A DNA stretch of 64,000 bases. It comes from CAMUQR01 sp963539845 (lineage in GTDB: Bacteria; Patescibacteriota; Saccharimonadia; Saccharimonadales; Saccharimonadaceae). The stretch covers positions 62,001 to 126,000 of the forward strand of contig CAUTML010000001.1 in assembly GCA_963539845.1 (NCBI GenBank), in the 5' to 3' direction. A program made the position numbers and the translations under genes. The notes under the pieces are model-generated. The model worked only from the letters and a program-made list of their open reading frames with translations, was not told the DNA's origin and ran no database searches. The first letter of the stretch is position 1; each line of letters opens with the position of its first letter. Of this stretch, positions 58,161 through 64,000 are shown piece after piece.

Positions 58161-59792
58161 ATGGACGAACAACAAATTCAGATTAAACGACGTAACGACG
58201 AAGAAAACTCCACTCAAATGCGGGCTGGCGTGCTGGGGCTGAAATATTTTGATATGCGCCCCGTCGAGAACGATATGCCACTATACAAAGACGTGCTGAC
58301 GGTCGAAGAAATTCGCGCCGAACAGGCGATTCCTCTGCAAGCAGGTGATAACAAAACGCCATTTCGCTTGGCGGTGACTTCGCGCACGCCACAATCGTTT
58401 ATCCAGCGCAAACTTAAATTTTATAACGATCAAGGCTTGAATGTTAATTTTGTGTTGATTAGTGAGGCAGCATTTAAAGTAATGTTAAATCGTTATGATC
58501 CGCCAGCTAAGCCACATTACGAAGACATTGTGATCGCTAAAGAAGGCGACAGCGATACGATTCAGGCGGTATCTGACGCGCTTAATAGTGTGCGGGCTGA
58601 TCAGTTGTTCGATTATTTGATCACTCAAGCCGAAAAACTGGGCGCTAGTGATATTCACATCGAGAATATGCGCGATTCGATTCGAGTGCGGATGCGGGTA
58701 GACGGCGCACTGCATCCAGTGGCGATAATTAGTCGCGATCGCTATCGGATTTTGATTGGTGAGTTATCGAGTCGGGCGGGAATTTCGGTGGCATCGTCCA
58801 AGCCTCAATCGGGCAGTATGAACATGGATATCGTGCGTGATAACGGTGAAAAATTTTTACTGAACTTGCGTGTTGAAGTAGTGCCCACGATGTATGGCAT
58901 GGATTCGGTGATGCGGTTGTTTAACTTTGACGAATCGCTACTAAACCTAGATCTGTTAGGCTTGGATGAAAAATCGCGTCATGAAATCAACGAAATTATT
59001 TCGCACCCGCGGGGGTTAGTGTTATTGGTCGGTCCAACTGGTTCTGGTAAATCAACCACGTTATACTCAATACTTAATGCTCTCAATACCACCGATAAAA
59101 AAATTATCACCCTGGAGGATCCGATTGAATATAGCATCACTGGCGTGGCCCAAATCCCAATCAAATCAACCGAAGGTAGTAGTTTTTCGAGCGGACTGCG
59201 TTCAATTTTGCGGTTGGATCCAGACGTGGTGATGGTCGGCGAGATCCGTGACGAAGACACTGCCCGCACGGCGATTCAGGCGTCAATCACTGGCCATTTG
59301 GTGATGAGTTCGTTCCACGCTAATTCAGCTTCGTCGGCTTTTACGCGAATGATTGATATGATTGGCTTTAACCCGATTTTCGCCTCGTCAATTCGGTTGA
59401 TTATCGCTCAGCGCTTACTGCGCAAATTAGTGCCAGAAACCAAACAAGCCTATCAACCGAGTGAAGCCGAGCGCGCTTGGGTGCTAAACACTCTCAAAAA
59501 AGTCCCCGATTCTATCAAAGGTCCGTTGATCGAGAATATGACCTTATATAAACCAGTCCCGACGGCGGAATATCCGTTTGGTTACAAGGGGCGGATGGTG
59601 GTTATGGAGCAATTGGTGGTAAATGAAACCATCGAGCATTTTTTGCAGTCGCAGACGGAAGTTGGTAGTTTTGATGCAACGCAAATTGAAGATTTGGCGC
59701 GTCAAAACGGTATGTTGACGATGATTGAAAAAGCTACCTTGGCGGCACTACGGGGTGAAACTACCATCGAAGAAATTAACCGAGTCTTGTAA
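58161..59792 (+). CDS. PilB/GspE-type secretion ATPase without the zinc tetracysteine
   Basis: Hexameric ATPase that extends type IV pili or drives type II secretion. 543 residues: an N1 domain (residues 30-130), ASDIHIENMRDSIRVRMRVDG, Walker A LLVGPTGSGKSTTLYSI, Asp box/ITLEDPIEY, Walker B LDPDVVMVGEIRDEDTA and the His box TGHLVMSSFHANSA. After IAQRLLRKLV the family usually has two CxxC pairs; this protein reads VPETKQAYQPSEAERA and has no Cys there. No other pilus gene is in the window, so it is an orphan here. Confidence 0.92.
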   Translation: MDEQQIQIKRRNDEENSTQMRAGVLGLKYFDMRPVENDMPLYKDVLTVEEIRAEQAIPLQAGDNKTPFRLAVTSRTPQSFIQRKLKFYNDQGLNVNFVLISEAAFKVMLNRYDPPAKPHYEDIVIAKEGDSDTIQAVSDALNSVRADQLFDYLITQAEKLGASDIHIENMRDSIRVRMRVDGALHPVAIISRDRYRILIGELSSRAGISVASSKPQSGSMNMDIVRDNGEKFLLNLRVEVVPTMYGMDSVMRLFNFDESLLNLDLLGLDEKSRHEINEIISHPRGLVLLVGPTGSGKSTTLYSILNALNTTDKKIITLEDPIEYSITGVAQIPIKSTEGSSFSSGLRSILRLDPDVVMVGEIRDEDTARTAIQASITGHLVMSSFHANSASSAFTRMIDMIGFNPIFASSIRLIIAQRLLRKLVPETKQAYQPSEAERAWVLNTLKKVPDSIKGPLIENMTLYKPVPTAEYPFGYKGRMVVMEQLVVNETIEHFLQSQTEVGSFDATQIEDLARQNGMLTMIEKATLAALRGETTIEEINRVL

Positions 59793-59838
59793 TTTTGGAC
59801 TTTTCGCCTAAATAACTCTTTATTTTTAATATTTTTTG

Positions 59839-59847
59839 TGGTATAAT
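59839..59847 (+). promoter_or_regulatory. Extended -10 of rplS
   Basis: TGGTATAAT (TATAAT 59842-59847); leader of about 37 bases with GAGGAAAA before ATG 59891. Confidence 0.6.
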
Positions 59848-59890
59848 ACTCGGCTAGTAGAAGTAATAACTAATAAAATTGAGGAAAAAG

Positions 59891-60358
59891 ATGAGTTTTG
59901 AATTGATTAAGAAGGTTAACGACGCTCAGAAAAAAGCTGGTGCGTTAGTTGACGTTAAAAGTGGTGATAAAGTTCGGGTTCACCAAAAAATTAAAGAAGG
60001 CAACAAAGAGCGTATTCAGGTGTTTGAAGGCGTGGTAATTCGCGTTGATCGTAAACAATCACACACTGCTCGCATCACCGTTCGCAAAATCGCTTCAGGT
60101 GTTGGCGTGGAAAAAAGTTTCTTACTGCACAGCCCCTTGATCGAAAAAATCGAAGTAGTTCGCAGCTCAAAAGTGCGTCGAAATTATCTGTCATATATGC
60201 GAGAACGTAGTGGTAAAAGCGCTCGCTTAAAGGCTATCGACACCCGCAAAGCCCGAACCACTGAAACTCCAGCCGAACCAGCTCCGGAATCCAAGGCTGA
60301 GCCAGAAACCAAATCAGAAACCAAGTCTGACACCAAAACCGAGACTGAAGCCAAATAA
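59891..60358 (+). CDS. rplS: 50S ribosomal protein L19 with charged C-terminal tail
   Basis: 155 residues from ATG 59891 (TTG 59879 rejected, since it would lie before the GAGGA). The core (GDKVRVHQKIKEGNKERIQVFEGVVI, VEKSFLLHSPLIEKIEVVRSSKVRRNYLSYMRERSGKSAR split across the usual blocks) is a normal L19. The last 40 residues are a low-complexity Lys/Glu/Thr/Pro tail absent from standard L19 of about 115 aa. Confidence 0.95.
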   Translation: MSFELIKKVNDAQKKAGALVDVKSGDKVRVHQKIKEGNKERIQVFEGVVIRVDRKQSHTARITVRKIASGVGVEKSFLLHSPLIEKIEVVRSSKVRRNYLSYMRERSGKSARLKAIDTRKARTTETPAEPAPESKAEPETKSETKSDTKTETEAK

Positions 60359-60377
60359 TCATCTCAACTCAAAAACC

Positions 60378-60409
60378 CCCGCCCAGAAAACTAATATTGG
60401 GCGGGTTTT
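60378..60409 (+). terminator. Terminator of rplS, fused to the next promoter
   Basis: CCCGCCCA (60378-60385), 12-base loop, TGGGCGGG (60398-60405) then TTTT. The T-run is directly followed by TGATATAAT of the next gene. Confidence 0.8.
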
Positions 60410-60410
60410 G

Positions 60411-60419
60411 TGATATAAT
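60411..60419 (+). promoter_or_regulatory. Extended -10 of the thioredoxin-like gene
   Basis: TGATATAAT with TATAAT at 60414-60419; its -35 would fall inside the rplS terminator stem. AAAGGAGAA precedes ATG 60449. Confidence 0.6.
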
Positions 60420-60448
60420 TAACAATAAGTTTAATAAAAAGGAGAAAT

Positions 60449-61066
60449 ATGAATTCAGAAAAACTGACTCAGATAGTGCTTGGTAGCTTTATGGTTGTGG
60501 CATGTTTGACAATTGGCTGGTTTTTTATGGAATCGAACAAACAATCGGCAGTGGAAGACGCTCTGCGTAAAGAGCGGGACACTACTGCTAGCTCGAATAA
60601 CTCATCTGAGGAAACTGACAACACCAAATACAGCGTTGATCAAGCTAGCGACCCCTATAAAACAATTAGTCTTGCCGAAGCACCTGCCAAATTAAAACAA
60701 GCGGGCGAGCAAGTGTTCTATATTGGTTGTCGAAGATGCGGTCACTGCCTCAACCTCGAAAAAGTCATGAAACAATTTTTGGACAAACACAAGGCTAAAA
60801 ACGCCAATCGCGATTTGATTTATAAAATCGAGGCTGGTTATAACTGTATTCCAGATCAAAAATCTCAAGATTATAAAGGTTACGAGCAAGTTTATCAATT
60901 TTTGGTGGACGCTGGGGTTGCTGAAACCAACGCTCGCAAAGCATTTGGCACGCCACATTTTTATCTAATCAAAAACGGCAAAATTGCTGATTCACTAGAT
61001 AAATACGGGCGCAGTGTTGAGGGCTTAGAAAAAATGTTTACCGACAATCATTACCGCGGATTTTAA
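60449..61066 (+). CDS. Membrane-anchored thioredoxin-like protein
   Basis: 205 residues. An N-terminal membrane segment (IVLGSFMVVACLTIGWFFM) and a Ser/Thr/Asn linker are followed by a thioredoxin fold: EQVFYIGCRRCGHCLNLEKVM with active-site Cys as CGHC plus an extra Cys three residues before, a further Cys in AGYNCIPD, and the cis-Pro region as GTPHFYLIKNGKIADSL. Likely an extracytoplasmic dithiol/disulfide protein. It occupies the place between rplS and rnhB where lepB often sits elsewhere. The Cys-rich surface protein at 12311 could be a client; that is conjecture. Confidence 0.8.
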   Translation: MNSEKLTQIVLGSFMVVACLTIGWFFMESNKQSAVEDALRKERDTTASSNNSSEETDNTKYSVDQASDPYKTISLAEAPAKLKQAGEQVFYIGCRRCGHCLNLEKVMKQFLDKHKAKNANRDLIYKIEAGYNCIPDQKSQDYKGYEQVYQFLVDAGVAETNARKAFGTPHFYLIKNGKIADSLDKYGRSVEGLEKMFTDNHYRGF

Positions 61067-61076
61067 AAACAAGATT

Positions 61077-61105
61077 AGCGGAGTCTATTGCTAGCTCCGC
61101 TTTTT
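61077..61105 (+). terminator. Terminator overlapping the rnhB-yraN upstream region
   Basis: AGCGGAG (61077-61083), 11-base loop, CTCCGCT (61095-61101) and T to 61105. It rules out the in-frame TTG at 61088 as the start of the next gene. Confidence 0.75.
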
Positions 61106-62068
61106 ATGTTAAAACAGAGAAGCATGATTTTAGGGTTTGATGAAGTTGGGCGTGGCTCGTGGGCCGGACCGCTGGTGGTCGGGGCCTGTGTGTTGCCTGA
61201 TGGTTGTCAAATTGCTGGATTAACAGACAGTAAAAAATTAACTCCGAAGCGTCGCCTGGCGCTCGAACCACAAATTAAAGCTCAAGCGCTCGGGTTTGGC
61301 CTGGGGTGGGTTAAAGCTAGCGAAATTGACCAAATCGGTATCAGTCAGGCGCTAAAACTAGCATCCCAGCGGGCGCTAACCGAGCTGGATGCCCAGTTGC
61401 TAGCTCAGGTTGATCAGATTATTGTGGACGGGATTAGTGATTTTGTGGGCGATCCACGGGTCAGTACTATGAAACAAGCTGATTTGTTGATTCCGAGTGT
61501 GTCGGCGGGGGCGGTTTTGGCAAAAGTAGCCCGCGATCGGTATATGATCGAACTAAGCACGGACAGGCGTTATGCTCAATACGGCTTTGAAAAACACGTG
61601 GGTTATGGTACTAAAGCCCACCATCAGGCGATTTTGGAGCATGGCGTGTCGGATCAACACCGCTGTAGTTTTCGGCCGATGTCGGAAATTGTTGGCTTTG
61701 TGCGACCAGCGGTGGAATCGTCGCCCACCACCAAAACGATTGGTAACTGGGGCGAACAAGTAGTAGTCGATTGGCTGGAAACGCAGGGTTTTACGATTTT
61801 GAGTCGTAATTGGCGGACGAAACAATTTGAAATTGATATTGTGGCGCAAAAAGATGAGCAGATTTGCCTAATTGAAGTCAAAACTCGTAAAAATAACGAT
61901 TTTGGCGGCGGCGAAGTGGCAATCAATCAGTTTAAACGCCAAAAATTGCAACTAGCAGCGGAAACGGTTTTAGTAAAGTACCCACAATCGACGGTGATTA
62001 TTGCCGCCATGTTTGTAACCGGTGAGCCAGATAACTTCGCAGTTAACGAGCTGATCGAAATTGATTAG
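61106..62068 (+). CDS. rnhB: Ribonuclease HII fused to a YraN/UPF0102 nuclease-like domain
   Basis: 320 residues from ATG 61106 (ATG 61124 is equally possible). Residues of about 7-200 are RNase HII: MILGFDEVGRGSWAGPLV with the catalytic Asp-Glu, LTDSKKLT, IIVDGI, ARDRYM, removing RNA from RNA-DNA hybrids. From about 207 it is YraN-like: IGNWGEQVVVDWLETQGF, FEIDIVAQKDEQICLIEVKTRKNNDFGGG with the D-(E/V)K core of restriction-like nucleases. No stop or frameshift separates them. In other bacteria rnhB and yraN are separate close neighbours downstream of rplS. It converges on the hydrolase gene with a 4-base overlap. Confidence 0.93.
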   Translation: MLKQRSMILGFDEVGRGSWAGPLVVGACVLPDGCQIAGLTDSKKLTPKRRLALEPQIKAQALGFGLGWVKASEIDQIGISQALKLASQRALTELDAQLLAQVDQIIVDGISDFVGDPRVSTMKQADLLIPSVSAGAVLAKVARDRYMIELSTDRRYAQYGFEKHVGYGTKAHHQAILEHGVSDQHRCSFRPMSEIVGFVRPAVESSPTTKTIGNWGEQVVVDWLETQGFTILSRNWRTKQFEIDIVAQKDEQICLIEVKTRKNNDFGGGEVAINQFKRQKLQLAAETVLVKYPQSTVIIAAMFVTGEPDNFAVNELIEID

Positions 62069-62862
62069 GCATCGCACTGCTCAGCAATCAATTTTGCTAG
62101 TAAACTAGGGTTTTCGAGAATAGACAAATGTCCACCATTGATCATTTTTAGGCAGACATTGGAAAAGTGTGCTTTGATAGCCTGTTCGTCGGCGCTTTTC
62201 AGGATGTTATCTTGGCGTGATGAGATAACTAATTTTGGCGTCAAACCGTTTAAACGAGCTTCTAGGGCCAATTTATACATTGGTGCTTGTTGCCGACTTT
62301 GAGCTAATGAAATTTTTGAGTGCCAAGTATTCCAAATCATCCGTCCAATAACCCGTGGATGATAAATTTTAAGTAACGATAGCCCTGCCAGGACAGCCAA
62401 TAATCGCCAATGGCTAATCCAATAGAAAAATGGATGTTGTGCCATGTAAAGTGATAATTTGGTATGCGCTGGGTTAACTTCGGGTACTGGATTGATGAAA
62501 ATGCTTGGAAACTGTCGTAAAATCGAAGCTTCTCCAATCGCTAAACAGCCAAAAGAATGGGCTATGACTAGTTGGGGTTGTTTAAAATGTTGACTGATTA
62601 CTGATAGTGCTTCTTTAGTCCAGTGATGGAGCTTGTCGGTGGCTAAATTGGGGCAAGTGGCGGTTTGACCATGGTTCGGTAAATCAACAATGATTATGGA
62701 ATAATCAGCTTTAAGTCGTTCAGCGATAAACTTTAGACCATGATGATTGCCGGTTAAACCGTGAAAAAACACAAGTAATGGTTTTGTTCGGTCACCACTT
62801 AGCCAAAGGCTAGTTGGCAAATCACCGACTGGCAAAATTATTTGGAGATTCGATTGAGTCAT
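62065..62862 (-). CDS. Alpha/beta hydrolase
   Basis: 265 residues. Oxyanion block VFFHGLTGNHHG, nucleophile elbow VIAHSFGCLAIG (AHSFG in place of GxSxG), acid SSRQDNILKSAD and catalytic His in INGGHLSILENP. Substrate unknown. ATG 62862 shares one base with the stop of the upstream aminopeptidase gene (TGATG), so the two are translationally coupled; GTG 62865 is an alternative start. Confidence 0.85.
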   Translation of the reverse strand: MTQSNLQIILPVGDLPTSLWLSGDRTKPLLVFFHGLTGNHHGLKFIAERLKADYSIIIVDLPNHGQTATCPNLATDKLHHWTKEALSVISQHFKQPQLVIAHSFGCLAIGEASILRQFPSIFINPVPEVNPAHTKLSLYMAQHPFFYWISHWRLLAVLAGLSLLKIYHPRVIGRMIWNTWHSKISLAQSRQQAPMYKLALEARLNGLTPKLVISSRQDNILKSADEQAIKAHFSNVCLKMINGGHLSILENPSLLAKLIAEQCDA

Positions 62863-64000
62863 CACATCGCCTTTAGCTTAGTTTTGACGGCTTGCGCATC
62901 GCGTTTGAATAACTCATTGCGCAGTTTGATGTCATTAAGCCCAACCTCAATAATACGGGTCATTGCTAGATCATGCTGATGCGGCGTAAATAATTGTTGG
63001 TATTCGTTTAAATCTTGATCGGTAAATAGTACGCTGGCACTCAAGCGGGCAAAATCGGCGTAATCTTTGTTTTCGCTGAAAGTTTGCCGGAGTTTAACAA
63101 AATTAGCCTTAAGCCACTGCCAAGCCAAATCTTTAAACTGGCGATTACGCAAAATCATCACAAACCAGGCACTGAGATCTTGGTTTTTGATCACGGTTCG
63201 ATCGTCGAGCAGTTCAATCAATCGCTGACCAGCCGATGCCTGGCGAACACTAGTCAAAGCGACCCGCACATCATCTTTAAAATCGGGATTATGGGTGGTT
63301 TGGTATTGACGAATCAGCTCCTCAAAAACTTCCTCGGTAAAATCATACTTCAATTTAGCACTCAAAACCACACTGCGCAAATCAGGGCTAATTTCGGCTA
63401 AACGAGCTGGATGATGAGTGTTAAATTGTTGAATCAGCCAGTCGACGGTTGTCGTTTCTTCGGCATATGTCAGCTGACTGACCAATAATGCGCGCAATTC
63501 GAGCTGTTCGGGTGTGTTGTTATCCTGCGCAACAAATCCCAGTCGCTCCGCCTGAGGTCGGGCGCTTCGAGCCACCAGGCGTTTGAGGTGTTTTTCTGCT
63601 TCAGTTGCTTCCACGAAAAACCGCAACGAGCCGACGATTTTAGCGAGATTGGTCCAAACCAACAGATCATGCTCTTGACCGCTTAATGACTGAAAATCAT
63701 CAACCAACTCCGCCGAAGCGATATAATTGTGTTTGGCGAGCAATAATTGGTTCGACAAATAATAAAATTGGTCAAACGCGCCCAACTCACCCGCCATTAA
63801 TCGCTGTCGCAAGTGATTTTTGCGGGTTTCGTCATAATTAGTTACCATAAAACCGACAATATCGCGATTGATAAAACAAGATTGCTGGTTGGCGTTCGCT
63901 TCGGCTTGCCACAGCACCTCTGGCAGATCAGCCTGGCTGGCTTCGGCGCCGAGGGGAATTGGCCAAGTTTGCTGGCTATCGTAGCCAAATTGGCGCTGAC
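62862..64000 (-). CDS. M1-family aminopeptidase, C-terminal part (runs off the window)
   Basis: The minus-strand frame is open from the right edge, so only the last 378 or so residues are seen. QTWPIPLGAEASQADLPEVLW and FINRDIVGFMVTNYDETRKNHL, then helical repeats with LIRQYQTTHNPDFKDDVRVALTSVRQ, match the ERAP1-like C-terminal domain of M1 zinc aminopeptidases. The catalytic GAMEN and HExxH blocks would lie beyond the window, so activity cannot be checked. An internal GTG at 63917 is not the start. Such an enzyme would supply amino acids from peptides in a host-dependent cell. Confidence 0.85.
   Translation of the reverse strand, partial: QRQFGYDSQQTWPIPLGAEASQADLPEVLWQAEANANQQSCFINRDIVGFMVTNYDETRKNHLRQRLMAGELGAFDQFYYLSNQLLLAKHNYIASAELVDDFQSLSGQEHDLLVWTNLAKIVGSLRFFVEATEAEKHLKRLVARSARPQAERLGFVAQDNNTPEQLELRALLVSQLTYAEETTTVDWLIQQFNTHHPARLAEISPDLRSVVLSAKLKYDFTEEVFEELIRQYQTTHNPDFKDDVRVALTSVRQASAGQRLIELLDDRTVIKNQDLSAWFVMILRNRQFKDLAWQWLKANFVKLRQTFSENKDYADFARLSASVLFTDQDLNEYQQLFTPHQHDLAMTRIIEVGLNDIKLRNELFKRDAQAVKTKLKAM

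Noticed and set aside
1..64000. UGA recoded as glycine, as in some CPR lineages
   Set aside because: Several confident genes end at UGA at the expected length (for example the M1 peptidase ending at 62862), and no conserved motif is interrupted by UGA.
1..64000. CRISPR array, rRNA or tRNA genes
   Set aside because: No regularly spaced repeats and no cloverleaf or rRNA-like segments were recognised; the folded stretch before radA does not fit a tRNA.

Overview
The window reads as chromosomal DNA of a small-genome Patescibacteria/CPR bacterium, most likely Candidatus Saccharibacteria (TM7). The grounds are: reduced, divergent versions of universal proteins (a short AlaRS, a LigA and a PilB-type ATPase without their usual zinc cysteines), many membrane-anchored and surface proteins typical of the group, a type IV pilus ATPase, peptidoglycan genes, and no amino-acid or nucleotide biosynthesis. 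UGA behaves as an ordinary stop, which argues against the UGA-glycine CPR lineages. No rRNA, tRNA, CRISPR array or intact mobile element was seen. The lineage is an inference, not a measured placement.

Layout. 1-2.9 kb is an AT-rich accessory stretch: a cut-off SAM methyltransferase, an inverted repeat beside a probable serine-recombinase remnant, small ORFs, a Ham1/RdgB-like NTP pyrophosphatase and a GrpB-family protein. 3.0-6.0 kb is an ABC ATPase/FtsX permease operon. 6.1-10.9 kb has lemA, htpX, a membrane protein and ligA. 11-15.5 kb holds two secreted surface proteins. 15.5-17.7 kb is a divergent enolase/phosphoglycerate-mutase-like pair. 17.7-24.2 kb carries a G5/3D-domain protein, rsmA, metG and tatD, which together recall the Firmicutes metS-tatD-yabE-ksgA order but are split by a block with a second stalk-domain secreted protein and two small minus-strand genes. 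24.2-26.5 kb is a cluster of small unknown paralogues containing a duplicated 5' piece of the cysteine desulfurase gene. 26.5-29.5 kb is the iscS-like gene, a DUF218 gene and mnmA (tRNA 2-thiouridine). 30-37.8 kb has alaS, an FtsA-like ATPase, a membrane protein with an ectodomain, ruvX, mltG and a LysM/CHAP hydrolase. 37.9-42.7 kb has a CobW-type GTPase, RNase J, a CYTH protein with an apparent frameshift and a guanylate-kinase-like protein. 42.8-49.2 kb has nusA and then clpC-radA-yacL (the Firmicutes order without disA). 49.2-57.6 kb has a class A PBP, tyrS, a phosphohexomutase, recG and rsmD. 57.6-64 kb has a SpoU methyltransferase, a PilB/GspE ATPase, rplS, a membrane thioredoxin-like protein, an rnhB-yraN fusion, an alpha/beta hydrolase and the C-terminal end of an M1 aminopeptidase.

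Expression signals are unusually readable. Many genes have TATAAT or TAAAAT ending 6-8 bases before the ATG, frequently with an extended TGN, which predicts leaderless or near-leaderless mRNAs. A second class, mostly secreted or unknown proteins and nusA, has a leader, hairpins and often a strong Shine-Dalgarno. nusA has a consensus promoter followed at once by a terminator-like hairpin.

The strongest candidates for something undescribed are the 24-26.5 kb paralogue/iscS-duplication cluster, the block inserted between rsmA and metG with its paralogous secreted protein, and the loss of zinc sites in LigA and the pilus ATPase.
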